From: GCA-020352575 sp964600365
Lineage (GTDB): Bacteria > Actinomycetota > Acidimicrobiia > Spongiisociales > JAENVV01
Direction of reading: 5' to 3'
Length of the DNA stretch: 64,000 nucleotides
Assembly: GCA_964600365.1 (NCBI GenBank)
Contig: CAZRJG010000005.1
Span: 1 to 64,000, forward strand
Shown here: positions 42,061-50,510 of the stretch, one piece after another
How positions within the stretch are numbered: the first letter of the stretch is position 1
Layout: each line of letters begins with the position of its first letter
Translations under genes and position numbers: made by a program
The notes under the pieces: model-generated
What the model was told of the DNA's origin: nothing
The model's database searches: none
Seen by the model: only the letters and a program-made list of their open reading frames with translations

Positions 42061-42969
42061 ATGCAGCAGGTACCCGTGATCACCGATCCGATGGCGCGAC
42101 CAGACGGGATCGCCAAAACGATCAAGACGTACATCGCGCTCACGAAACCTCGCATCATCGAGCTCCTACTCATCACGACGATCCCCGCCATGGTGCTCGC
42201 AGAGGGCTCATGGCCGTCCACCTGGCTCGTGCTCGCCACGCTCTTCGGCGGATCGTTCTCGGCCGCGGGCGCGAACGCGATCAACTCGTTCGTCGACAGG
42301 GACATCGACCCGATCATGCGTCGCACCGCCCTCCGCCCCCTCGCCCGCAAGGTGGTGCCGCCCGAGCACGCCCTGCGGTTCGGCGTGATCCTCGGGGCAA
42401 TCGGTTTCGTCTGGCTTTGGGCGACCACCAACCTCCTCTCAGCCACGCTGTCGACGAGCGCCCTGTTCTTCTACGTGTTCGTCTACAGCATCTGGTTGAA
42501 GCGGTCGACGCCCCAGAACATCGTCATCGGTGGCGCAGCGGGCGCCGCACCGGTGCTCGTGGGGTGGGCGGTCGTGACGGGCACGCTTTCGCTCGAGGCC
42601 TGGTTGTTCTTCGCCATCGTGTTCTTCTGGACGCCTCCCCACTTCTGGGCGCTCTCCATGAAGTACAAGGAGGACTACGCCGCCGCAGGGGTCCCCATGC
42701 TCCCGGTGGTGTACGGGGAGGAGCGCACCATCCGCTCGATCATCCGATACGCCGCGATCCTCTTCCTCATCGCCGTGTTCCTGGGCCTCGCGGGCAACCT
42801 CTCATGGGTGTACCTCTCCGTGGCGGCGGCATCGAGCATCTGGTTCCTCTGGGAGTCGCTCCGGCTCCTCAAGGATCCGTCGCGGGCGATGAAGGTCTTC
42901 CACTACTCCAACATCCACCTCGCCGCCCTCAGCGGCGCGATGGTGGCGGACGTGCTGCTCTCGGCGTAG
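42061..42969 (+). CDS. ctaB: Protoheme IX farnesyltransferase (heme O synthase)
   Basis: 302 aa UbiA-family prenyltransferase of the inner membrane making heme O, the precursor used by CtaA. Eight to nine helices. First Asp-rich motif NAINSFVDRDIDPIMRRT, second loop YSIWLKRSTPQNIVIGGAAGAAP and WTPPHFWALSMKYKEDY are characteristic. The long in-frame extension from 40996 is antisense to ctaC and not coding. Divergent from the oxidase operon that uses its product. Confidence 0.95.
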   Translation: MQQVPVITDPMARPDGIAKTIKTYIALTKPRIIELLLITTIPAMVLAEGSWPSTWLVLATLFGGSFSAAGANAINSFVDRDIDPIMRRTALRPLARKVVPPEHALRFGVILGAIGFVWLWATTNLLSATLSTSALFFYVFVYSIWLKRSTPQNIVIGGAAGAAPVLVGWAVVTGTLSLEAWLFFAIVFFWTPPHFWALSMKYKEDYAAAGVPMLPVVYGEERTIRSIIRYAAILFLIAVFLGLAGNLSWVYLSVAAASSIWFLWESLRLLKDPSRAMKVFHYSNIHLAALSGAMVADVLLSA

Positions 42970-42981
42970 CGGCGAGCGCCT

Positions 42982-43016
42982 TCAGACGTCAGTTGTCAGC
43001 GATCAGCCCCTGACGC
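42982..43016. repeat. Heptad tandem repeat element (4x TCAGNNN, then CTGA)
   Basis: Four 7-bp units TCAGACG, TCAGTTG, TCAGCGA, TCAGCCC followed by CTGACGC. It is the same repeat family as 25739-25794, lies just after the ctaB stop codon, and its 3' part overlaps the last codons of the convergent gene. Confidence 0.75.
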
Positions 43017-43383
43017 GGCTCGCCACCACGGTCCACCCTCCCAAGGACCAGGTCACCAGGGCGAGGGCGGTGTGCACGAGGTTGAAGGCGAGGGTGTTCG
43101 ACGCATCGGTCCACACGTTGGCGAGCGACCGGCCCCAGGTGGCGAGGGCGAAGACCCAGAAGCCGAGGGCCACGCCTTTGGCGAACCCGGTGCGTCGGCC
43201 GCCGATGGCCGCCAGCAGCAGGAGCACGCCGAACAGGAGCGACCCCCCGATCCGGGTCCAACTCCACAAGTCGAACATCTCGGCCTCCGTGAGCAACGAG
43301 ATCCGACCGCCCCACGACACGAACTGCCACAACGCTGCGGCCCCGAATACGGCGGTCAGGCCCCAGCTACGGGAACGGCTCAT
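43003..43383 (-). CDS. Hypothetical membrane protein (126 aa)
   Basis: Four hydrophobic segments (TAVFGAAALWQFVSWGG, GGSLLFGVLLLLAAIGG, GVALGFWVFALATWG, VHTALALVTWSLGGWTVV). No family recognised. Its ATG overlaps the stop of the ABC permease gene (ATGA), so it is the last gene of the transporter operon and may be an accessory subunit. Confidence 0.6.
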   Translation of the reverse strand: MSRSRSWGLTAVFGAAALWQFVSWGGRISLLTEAEMFDLWSWTRIGGSLLFGVLLLLAAIGGRRTGFAKGVALGFWVFALATWGRSLANVWTDASNTLAFNLVHTALALVTWSLGGWTVVASRVRG

Positions 43384-44093
43384 TCCTCCCACCGGAACCA
43401 CTTCGCGGCGGCGAGGGGGGCGACCACGGCCCATGCCACCAGCACGATCCACGCCCCCGAGGTGACGTCGCCGGCCCCTGTCGACCAGCGGAACACCTCG
43501 GCGAGGGGCGCCGCCGGGAGGAGCCCGGAGATGGCGACGACGGCATCGGAGAGGTAGGAGGCCGGGACGAAGACGTCGCCGATGCCGAGGAACACGAAGT
43601 AGAGGCCGTTCGCCAGTGCGAGCGTCGCCTCGGCACGGAGGCGACCCGCCATGAAGAACGCCAGTCCGGCAGGCCCGACGGTTCCGAGCACGACCCCGGC
43701 GAGGAGGCCCAGCCAGCGGACCTCCGGGGACCAGTCGAACACGGTCGCTGCCACCACCCACAGGAGGGCCAGTTGGAGGAGTTCCACGACCGCGACGGAG
43801 AGCGCCTTGCCCATGACGAGCGTCAGCGGACGGATGGGGGTTGCGCCGAGCCGCTTGAGGACGAGGTACTTGCGCTCGAAGCCAGTCGCCACGGCGAGTC
43901 CCACGAAGGCCGACGAGATGAGCGAGAGGGCGAAGAGGCCGGGAACGAGTTGGTCCACCTCGATGCCGAGGATGCCGGTCCACCCAACGAAGAAGAGCAG
44001 CCCGAGCGGGATGAGGAACGTGAGCAGCACCGACTCACCGCGGCGCAGCGTGATGACCAGGTCGGTCTTGGCGAGCGCGAGGAGGCTCCTCAT
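43380..44093 (-). CDS. ABC-2 type transporter permease
   Basis: 237 aa with six hydrophobic helices. The N-terminal LVITLRRGESVLLTFLIPLGLLFFVG and the GATPIRPLTLVMGKALSVAVVELLQL segment follow the ABC2_membrane pattern of drug or lipid exporters. It overlaps the ATPase gene by 4 nt, forming a half-transporter pair. Substrate unknown. Confidence 0.85.
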   Translation of the reverse strand: MRSLLALAKTDLVITLRRGESVLLTFLIPLGLLFFVGWTGILGIEVDQLVPGLFALSLISSAFVGLAVATGFERKYLVLKRLGATPIRPLTLVMGKALSVAVVELLQLALLWVVAATVFDWSPEVRWLGLLAGVVLGTVGPAGLAFFMAGRLRAEATLALANGLYFVFLGIGDVFVPASYLSDAVVAISGLLPAAPLAEVFRWSTGAGDVTSGAWIVLVAWAVVAPLAAAKWFRWEE

Positions 44094-44992
44094 GGGCCGT
44101 CCTCGGCAGCGATCTCGAGGAACACCTGCTCGAGGCCGGCGGCCCCGACCCGCAACTCCGCGACGAGGATCCCCCGGCTCGCGCACCAGGCAGAGACCTC
44201 CGCGACGAGGGCCGGGGTGGCCCTGGCCTCGATGAGCACGGATCCGTGGCCGAGGTTCCGCACGGGACGCCCTATGGCCAGACCCAGGGCGGCCGGGTCT
44301 ATCGGGTCGGACGAACGAAGGCGGATCTCCCCTCCCCCGGCGGTGAGCTCATCGGGCGTGCCCTCGGCGAGGAGCCTTCCCCGATTGACGATGCCGACAC
44401 GGTCGGCGAGGCGCTCGGCCTCCTCCATGTAGTGGGTGGTGAGCACCATCGTCACGCCCTCCTCCTGCAGGGCCTCGATCACCTCCCAGGTCGCGCGACG
44501 CGCAACGGGGTCCATCCCGGCGGTCGGCTCGTCGAGGAAGACGAGCTCGGGGCGGCCGACAAGGGCAATGGCGAGCGAGAGGCGCTGCTTCTGCCCGCCG
44601 GAGAGCTTCCGCTCGATCGACCGCTGGTGGCCGGTGAGACCGACCAGGTCGAGGAGCTCGTCGACGTTGCGGGGATCCGGGTAGAGGGATGCGAACAACT
44701 CCATGAGCTCGCGCACCCGGGCGCCGGGATACATGCCGCCCTCTTGGAGCATGACGCCGACCCGGGTGTGGAGTTTCGCCTTCTGGGTGCCCGGGTCGAG
44801 CCCGAGCACCCGGACGCTGCCGTCCGTGCGATCGCGCAGGCCCTCGAGGATCTCGATCGTCGTGGTCTTCCCTGCCCCGTTCGGGCCGAGCAGGGCGTAG
44901 GTCTCTCCGGGCTCGATCGCGAGCGAGAGCCCGTCCACGGCGGTGAAGCCGCCGTAGTGCTTCACGAGGCCGTCGACCTCGATCGCGGTCAC
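44090..44992 (-). CDS. ABC transporter ATP-binding protein (DrrA/NodI-like)
   Basis: 300 aa. Walker A GPNGAGKTTT, Q-loop MLQEGGMYPG, signature LSGGQKQRLS, Walker B LVFLDEPTAGMDP, and the switch His in LTTHYMEEAE. After residue ~215 a C-terminal domain of the DrrA type follows (RGRLLAEGTPDEL). The GTG at 44992 overlaps the stop of the alpha/beta hydrolase gene (GTGA); the in-frame extension to 45196 lies inside that gene. Pairs with the permease downstream. Confidence 0.92.
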   Translation of the reverse strand: MTAIEVDGLVKHYGGFTAVDGLSLAIEPGETYALLGPNGAGKTTTIEILEGLRDRTDGSVRVLGLDPGTQKAKLHTRVGVMLQEGGMYPGARVRELMELFASLYPDPRNVDELLDLVGLTGHQRSIERKLSGGQKQRLSLAIALVGRPELVFLDEPTAGMDPVARRATWEVIEALQEEGVTMVLTTHYMEEAERLADRVGIVNRGRLLAEGTPDELTAGGGEIRLRSSDPIDPAALGLAIGRPVRNLGHGSVLIEARATPALVAEVSAWCASRGILVAELRVGAAGLEQVFLEIAAEDGP

Positions 44993-45912
44993 GACACCGC
45001 CTCGGCGAGGCGTGCGATCGCCCCTGCGTACTCCTTGGGATGCGTGAGCGGCCCCTCGTGGCGGGCGTAGAGCACCTCCACGACCTCGTGCACGCGGGGG
45101 AGGCGACCGATGAGTTGGTACTGGGCGGCCGGGTCGAGGAGCTGATCGGCCGTGTTGATGACGACGGTGGTCGGCATGTCGAGTCCACCGACCCACTCGG
45201 CGGAGTCGAAGCGCGTGATCGCGAACCCGGCCTCCCAGTAGAGGGTGGTGTCCCGGTTGAGGTGCTGCGTCCAGAACCAGAGGAGGTGCTCGGGGGCGGC
45301 GGCGCCGCTGTCACGGAGGATCCGGGTCCGGAGCCAGGTGTGCTCGACCTTGCTGATGCGCCCAAGGGCACGGAGGGCCACGATGCCAGCCCGTACGGCG
45401 AAACCGGGGAGTCCCATGGTCCCGATGGGCGTCGAGGCGGTCCCGCCCAGGACGAGTCCGGCAACCCGCTCGGGGCGTCGACGGGCGAGTTCTTGGGCGA
45501 TCATCCCGCCCATGGAGTACCCGGCGACCGTCGCCCGGTCGATACCAAGGGCCTCGAGCACGCCTGCAGCGTCGTCTGCACACCCGGCGATCTCGTACCC
45601 GCCACGCACGAGGTCGCTCTTTCCGGTGTTCCGATTGTCGAGGGCGATCACCCGGTATCCCTCCGCGAGGAGCGGGATGACGGCATGCCACACCACGAGG
45701 CTGTGATCGCCCCACCCGTGGAGCAACAGGATCGGTGGGGCCTCGGCCGGCCCGGCCTCCCGCACGAACAACTCCCGGTCCCCGACGAAGACCGTCCGCC
45801 CAGGGAGGGGATTGGGGTGTTCCTGCTGGGAGGGGAAACTCGGTTGGGGCTCGGGCCCGAGGAGCCGCCAGGCCGCCCAGAGGAGGGCAAGGCGCTTCAG
45901 TAGTCGGCGCAT
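44989..45912 (-). CDS. Alpha/beta hydrolase
   Basis: 307 aa. An N-terminal basic/hydrophobic stretch could be a membrane anchor. Core motifs: ILLLHGWGDHSLVW (oxyanion hole), ALDNRNTGKSD, the nucleophile elbow AGYSMGGMIAQELA, a late Asp in NTADQLLDP and the catalytic His in ARHEGPLTHP. Ordered in one operon with the upstream NDH-2-like gene and the downstream ABC exporter. Substrate unknown. Confidence 0.85.
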   Translation of the reverse strand: MRRLLKRLALLWAAWRLLGPEPQPSFPSQQEHPNPLPGRTVFVGDRELFVREAGPAEAPPILLLHGWGDHSLVVWHAVIPLLAEGYRVIALDNRNTGKSDLVRGGYEIAGCADDAAGVLEALGIDRATVAGYSMGGMIAQELARRRPERVAGLVLGGTASTPIGTMGLPGFAVRAGIVALRALGRISKVEHTWLRTRILRDSGAAAPEHLLWFWTQHLNRDTTLYWEAGFAITRFDSAEWVGGLDMPTTVVINTADQLLDPAAQYQLIGRLPRVHEVVEVLYARHEGPLTHPKEYAGAIARLAEAVS

Positions 45913-45937
45913 GCCCTGATTCTCGCAGCCGCGGCGG

Positions 45938-47197
45938 TCAACGCCGACTGCGGCGCACCGCGTCGGTGATGATGCGGGCGCCTCGCCGGAACGTCGCGTA
46001 GTGCCACGCCCACTGGAAGACCACGAAGACGCGATTGCGGAACCCGATCAGGTAGACGATGTGGATCGCAAGCCACGCCACCCACGCCACGATCCCCCCG
46101 AACCGAACCCTGCCGAGGTCGGCCACCGCCCGGGCCCGGCCGATGGTCGCAAGGGACCCCTTGTCCTTGTACCGGAACGGTGTGCGACCGGTTCCCGCGA
46201 GGTCTGCGAGGACCTGTCGGGCGACGTGCCTGCCCTGCTGCATCGCCGCGGGCGCCACCCCGGGGACGGCCTCCCCGTTCGAGAAGACTGCTGCGAGGTC
46301 GCCGGCGACGAACACGTTCGGCGCGTCCGGGATGCTGAGATCCGGGGCAACGACGACCCGCCCCGCCCGATCGCGCTCCCCGGGGAGGAGTGCGCCGAGC
46401 GGCGACGCCTGGACCCCGGCGGCCCACACCACCGTCCGCGCCCGGATGCGCTCCCCCGAGGCGAGCGTCACGCCCCCATGGTCGATCACCGTCACGAGCG
46501 AGTCGGTCCGCACCTCCACACCGAGGTCCTCGAGCTGCTGTCTCGCCCGATCGGAGAGGGATTCCGGGTAGACGGGGAGGACGTGGGGTGATCCTTCCAC
46601 GAGCACCACCCGAGCCGAGGCGGGGTCGATGGTGCGGAAGTCGGTCCCGAGGGCATGCACCGCGATCTCGGCGACCGCCCCAGCCATCTCGACGCCGGTC
46701 GGCCCCGCACCCACCACCACGAACGTGAGCGCCTCCTCCACCGTGTCGGGGGCCCGCTCGGCCTCCTCGAAGGCCCGGAGGATCCGGCCGCGGATGTCGA
46801 GTGCATCCTCGATGGTCTTGAGCCCTGGCGCGTCGGCCGCCCACTCGTCATGGCCGAAGTAGGAGTGGGTGGCGCCCGTTGCGACGAGCAGATAGTCGAA
46901 GCCCACGGATGCGCCGTCGTCGAACGTCACCGTTGAACGCTCGACCTCGATACCCACGACCTCCGCCATGACCACGGCGCGCACGTTCTCCTGTCCCCGG
47001 AACACCGAACGGATCGGGTAGGCGATGTCCGACGGGTTCAGCGCTGCGGCAGCCACTTGATAGAGCAGCGGCTGGAAGAGGTGGAAGTTGCGGCGATCGA
47101 TGATCGTGATGTCGACGTTCGCCCCGTTGAGCGCCTTGGCGGCGTTGAGGCCGGCGAACCCGGCTCCCACGATGACCAATCGAGGGCGATCGGTCAT
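45938..47197 (-). CDS. NDH-2-like NAD(P)/FAD-dependent oxidoreductase
   Basis: 419 aa. FAD-binding VIVGAGFAGLNAAKAL at the N-terminus, the NDH-2 signature FQPLLYQVAAAALNPSDIAYPIR (in part), NAD-binding VVVGAGPTGVEMAGAVAEIA, and FVAGDLAAV with APAAMQQGRHVARQV. The C-terminal segment has hydrophobic stretches for membrane association (VAWLAIHIVYLIGF). Typical function is NADH:quinone oxidoreduction without proton pumping. It overlaps the ferredoxin gene by 4 nt, which in turn overlaps selD, so a role in selenium or ferredoxin redox chemistry is a real alternative. Confidence 0.88.
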   Translation of the reverse strand: MTDRPRLVIVGAGFAGLNAAKALNGANVDITIIDRRNFHLFQPLLYQVAAAALNPSDIAYPIRSVFRGQENVRAVVMAEVVGIEVERSTVTFDDGASVGFDYLLVATGATHSYFGHDEWAADAPGLKTIEDALDIRGRILRAFEEAERAPDTVEEALTFVVVGAGPTGVEMAGAVAEIAVHALGTDFRTIDPASARVVLVEGSPHVLPVYPESLSDRARQQLEDLGVEVRTDSLVTVIDHGGVTLASGERIRARTVVWAAGVQASPLGALLPGERDRAGRVVVAPDLSIPDAPNVFVAGDLAAVFSNGEAVPGVAPAAMQQGRHVARQVLADLAGTGRTPFRYKDKGSLATIGRARAVADLGRVRFGGIVAWVAWLAIHIVYLIGFRNRVFVVFQWAWHYATFRRGARIITDAVRRSRR

Positions 47198-47559
47198 GGC
47201 TCCTGGACCTGGGTGCGGGCGAATACGTGGGACTCAACGGGTCGCCCCTCGGTGATGTGCTCGTCGATGATCCGGTCGACGACGTCGGCCGTCACCCCCG
47301 AGTACCAGGTCTCACCCGGAAGGACGAGCGCCGTCGGACCCCGGGTGCACACCCCGAAGCACTCGACCTTCGTCCTCAGCACCGAGGTGGGTCGGCCAGG
47401 CCGCGGCGGTCCCGCCGAACGGGACCGCTCCTTGAGCCGCGCCCATGCAGCCGCTCCCTCTGCGGGGTCCTCGGCGCAGTTCTGGCAGAGGAGGACGTGG
47501 CCCTCCAGCTCGGCACCGTCGAGGCCCGCAGCAACGGCGGAAAGGGAGGACTCACTCAT
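47194..47559 (-). CDS. Thioredoxin-like [2Fe-2S] ferredoxin
   Basis: 121 aa. Four cysteines sit in two pairs, LLCQNCAED near residue 25-28 and VECFGVCTRGP near 70-74, followed by the family tail YSGVTADVVDRIIDEHITEG. This is the pattern of thioredoxin-fold [2Fe-2S] ferredoxins. Its start overlaps the selD stop (ATGA, 47556-47559) and its stop overlaps the NDH-2-like start (47194-47197), implying tight translational coupling in a three-gene unit. Confidence 0.85.
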   Translation of the reverse strand: MSESSLSAVAAGLDGAELEGHVLLCQNCAEDPAEGAAAWARLKERSRSAGPPRPGRPTSVLRTKVECFGVCTRGPTALVLPGETWYSGVTADVVDRIIDEHITEGRPVESHVFARTQVQEP

Positions 47560-48575
47560 CGCACGGAGATCCCCGGCCCTGCCGTGATCCGACCGATCAC
47601 CACGCCACCCACTTCGAGGAGGGGCCCCTCGGAACCGGGCTCCACTGCAACGAGGAGCCCACCACTCGTCTGGGCATCGGCGAGCACTCGACGCGCCGAG
47701 AGGGGCAGTGAACCGAAGTCGGTCGAGGCCACCGCAGCCTCGAGGTTCCGTTCGCTCCCGCCCGGCCAGACGTCATCCTCCGCGAGGAGTTGGACGCCCG
47801 GGAGCACCGGCACGGCGGAGAACTCGATCGCTGCACCCACTCCCGACGCCACGGCCATCTCGCCGAGGTGGCCGAGGAGGCCGAACCCGGTCACATCGGT
47901 GGCAGCGTGGGCTCCGGCGGCGACCATCGCCTCAGCGCCCACCCGGTTGAGCGATGCCATCGTCTGGATGGCCATGTCGATGAGGCCGTCCGGGGCGACT
48001 CCACGTTTGATGGCAGTCGCGGCGATGCCGGTGCCGAGTGGCTTGGTGAGCACCAGGAGGTCGTCGACCCGGGCACCCGCCGATGTCACGAAACGCCCTT
48101 CTGGGGCGATGCCCGTGACGGCGAACCCGTACTTCGGCTCCCGATCGTCGATGGAGTGTCCGCCCACGATGGTGCAGCCGGCGGCCCCCATCACCTCGGC
48201 ACCTCCCGCGATCACCTGCGCGAGCAGGTCGAAGGGGAGGTCGTCGCGCGGCCAGCCGACCAGTTGCAGCGCGGTGAGGGGGCTCCCACCCATCGCATAG
48301 ACGTCCGAAAGGGCGTTCGCCGCGGTGATCCGCCCCCAGTCGAACGGGTCGTCGACCACGGGTGTGAAGAAGTCCACCGTCTGGATGAGGAGATCGCCGG
48401 AGGGCGCGCGGAACACCCCGGCATCGTCGGGGGTGTCGAGCCCGACGAGCAGATCGGGGTGGCGGGTGACCGGTGCGTTGGCGAGCGGCGCCAGGACCTG
48501 GGCCAGCTCAGCGGAGCTGAGCTTGCACGCTCAACCGGCGCCGTGGCTCCAAGCAGTGAGTCGGACGGGATCCAT
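47556..48575 (-). CDS. selD: Selenide, water dikinase (selenophosphate synthase), a selenoprotein with in-frame UGA
   Basis: 339 aa making selenophosphate from selenide and ATP. Translation from the ATG at 48575 gives MDPVRLTAWSHGAG, then TGA at 48531-48533 (codon 15), then ACKLSSAELAQVL without further stops, joining LLIQTVDFFTPVVDDPFDWG and VGGHSIDDREPKYG. SelD proteins have Cys or Sec at exactly this position (G-[C/U]-x-C-K), so UGA encodes selenocysteine. A hairpin suited to SECIS follows, and tRNA-Sec is in this window. Leaderless TACCCT -10, 7 nt upstream. A non-Sec-aware reading would start falsely at 48416. Confidence 0.95.
48505..48533 (-). promoter_or_regulatory. SECIS-like element in selD
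   Basis: Just after the UGA (48533-48531), the mRNA has AGCUCAGC (48523-48516) pairing perfectly with GCUGAGCU (48512-48505) over a UCC loop, placing the apex about 16-18 nt downstream of the UGA, a distance typical of bacterial SECIS. A competing UGAGC/GCUCA hairpin would include the UGA itself. Loop identity does not let me predict SelB binding. Confidence 0.6.
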
Positions 48576-48582
48576 GGGGGGG

Positions 48583-48588
48583 AGGGTA
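48583..48588 (-). promoter_or_regulatory. -10 element (TACCCT) of selD operon
   Basis: TACCCT on the minus strand, 7 nt before the selD ATG at 48575. It independently supports that start, upstream of the UGA codon. Confidence 0.55.
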
Positions 48589-48627
48589 CGCGTGAGAGCG
48601 CCGAACTCGGGACGCGCTGGCGAGGGG

Positions 48628-48653
48628 ACGAGTGAACCGATCGGTTCACTCGT
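48628..48653. repeat. 26-bp perfect palindrome between typA and selD
   Basis: ACGAGTGAACCGA followed by its exact reverse complement, immediately after the typA stop codon and about 40 bp upstream of the selD -10. No T tract follows on the minus strand. It could be the typA terminator or an operator for the selD operon. Confidence 0.7.
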
Positions 48654-50483
48654 TCACTTCCCACTCTTCTTGGCCAGCCTCCGCCCGCTCTCGGTGAGAT
48701 GGCGCTTGCGGACCCGGACCGCGGTCGGCGTGACCTCGGCGAGTTCATCGTCATCGATCCACTCGATCGCCGTCTCCAGGCTGTGGATCCGGGGAGGCCG
48801 CAGCTTGATGGGGTCGTCGGTTCCTGCCGTCCGCATCGCCGAGAGCTGCTTGCCCTTCGTCGGGTTGGCAACCATCTCGTCGGGTCGTGAGTTCTCACCA
48901 ATGACCATCCCCTCGTACACGACGTCGCCCGGGGCCACGAACAACTCGCCACGCTTCTGGAGGTTGTCGAGGGCATGGGCCGTCACCTTGCCTGCACGAT
49001 CCGAGGTGATCGCCCCTCCGATCCGACCACCGATCGGGCCCGCCCAGGGCATCCATCCGTCGTGGTGCTGGTGCACGATCGCCGTGCCGCGGGTGCCGGT
49101 GAGCAGCTCCGATCGGAAGCCGATGAGCCCTCGGGCGGGCGCCGTGAGGGTGAGGAGGGTTCGCCCCCGCTCGCCGGGACGCATGTCCTGGATACGGCCC
49201 TTTCGGGCCGCGGCTGCCTGGGTCACCGTTCCGACGAACTCGTCGGGCACGTCGACGACGGCCCGCTCGACGGGTTCGTGCGGGGCTCCATCGACCTCCT
49301 TGAGGATCGCCTCGGGCCGTGACACCTGGAGCTCGAAGCCCTCGCGGCGCATCGACTCGATGAGCACGGCGAGCTGGAGCTCGCCTCGACCGGCGACCTC
49401 GATCTCATCCGGCGACGCGGTGGGACCGAGTCGGATGCTCACGTTCCCGAGCACCTCTCGCTCGAGTCGGTCCTTGATCTGGCGCGACGTGAGCAGGTGC
49501 CCCTCGGTCCCAGCCAACGGTGAGGTGTTCACGCCGATCGTCATACGGAGCACCGGCTCGTCCACCGTGATGCGTTCCAGCGGCACCGGGTTGGCGGGAT
49601 CGGCGATCGTGTCGCCGATCTCCACCTCGGGGAACCCTGCGAGGACGAAGAGGTCGCCTGCGGTCCGTTCCTCGACGTCGATCCGGGAAAGGCCCGAGAA
49701 CCCCAGCAGTGCCGAGGCACGCCTGCGGATTGGAGGTTCCTCGTCGCTGGAGTGGCAGAGCACGAGTTGGTCGGCCTTGCGCAGGGTCCCTCGGACGACA
49801 CGCCCGATGGCGAGGCGCCCCAGGTAGTCGGAGGCATCGAGGTTCGTGACGATCGCTTGGAGCGGCTGGGTCGAGTCGCCCGCCGGTGCGGGGATCGTCT
49901 CCACGATCGCATCCAGCAGCGCAGTGAGGTCGGCGTCCTCGGGGGGGACTCCGACCCCCACCACGGCACGGCCCTCCCGGGCCACGGCCGAGATGATCGG
50001 GAAGTCGATGTGGTGGTCCTCAGCTTCGAGGTCGAAGAACAGTTCGAAGATCTCGTCGGCGACCGCGTCGAGCCGGGCATCGGGCCGGTCAGCCTTGTTG
50101 ATCACGACGACCGAGGGAAGGCCCCGGGCGAGCGCCTTGCCGAGGACGTACCGAGTCTGGGGCATCGGCCCCTCAGCGGCGTCGACGAGCAGCAGGACGC
50201 CATCCACGAGGGCAAGGGCCCGCTCGACCTCACCCCCGAAGTCGGCATGGCCAGGGGTGTCGACGAGGTTGATCCTCGTGCCCTTCCACTCGATTGACGC
50301 GGCCTTGGCGAGGATCGTGATCCCCCGCTCTCGCTCCTGGTCGCTCGAGTCCATGACCCGATCGACGCGCAGCTCGTGGTCGGCGAACACGCCAGAGGCT
50401 CCGAGGAGTGCGTCGACGAGGGTCGTCTTGCCATGGTCGACGTGCGCGACGAGCGCGACATTGCGGAAGGAGGGTGCGGTCAC
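48654..50483 (-). CDS. typA: Translational GTPase TypA/BipA
   Basis: 609 aa ribosome-binding GTPase used in stress and cold adaptation. G1 AHVDHGKTT, G2 region RERGITI, G3 DTPGHADFGGEVERAL, G4 NKADRPDAR, followed by EF-G-like domains II, III, V and the TypA-specific C-terminal domain (VYEGMVIGENSRPDEM). GTG start with a TACTCT -10 element 6 nt upstream. Normal length. Confidence 0.96.
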   Translation of the reverse strand: MTAPSFRNVALVAHVDHGKTTLVDALLGASGVFADHELRVDRVMDSSDQERERGITILAKAASIEWKGTRINLVDTPGHADFGGEVERALALVDGVLLLVDAAEGPMPQTRYVLGKALARGLPSVVVINKADRPDARLDAVADEIFELFFDLEAEDHHIDFPIISAVAREGRAVVGVGVPPEDADLTALLDAIVETIPAPAGDSTQPLQAIVTNLDASDYLGRLAIGRVVRGTLRKADQLVLCHSSDEEPPIRRRASALLGFSGLSRIDVEERTAGDLFVLAGFPEVEIGDTIADPANPVPLERITVDEPVLRMTIGVNTSPLAGTEGHLLTSRQIKDRLEREVLGNVSIRLGPTASPDEIEVAGRGELQLAVLIESMRREGFELQVSRPEAILKEVDGAPHEPVERAVVDVPDEFVGTVTQAAAARKGRIQDMRPGERGRTLLTLTAPARGLIGFRSELLTGTRGTAIVHQHHDGWMPWAGPIGGRIGGAITSDRAGKVTAHALDNLQKRGELFVAPGDVVYEGMVIGENSRPDEMVANPTKGKQLSAMRTAGTDDPIKLRPPRIHSLETAIEWIDDDELAEVTPTAVRVRKRHLTESGRRLAKKSGK

Positions 50484-50489
50484 CGAGGA

Positions 50490-50495
50490 AGAGTA
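50490..50495 (-). promoter_or_regulatory. -10 element (TACTCT) of typA
   Basis: TACTCT on the minus strand, 6 nt before the GTG at 50483; leaderless spacing. Confidence 0.45.
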
Positions 50496-50510
50496 GGGAG
50501 CGGTGAGGGC

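Noticed and set aside
47556..48416. selD as a shorter gene beginning at 48416
   Set aside because: That start omits the ATP-binding glycine region and catalytic residue; the in-frame extension through UGA to 48575 restores the full family N-terminus.
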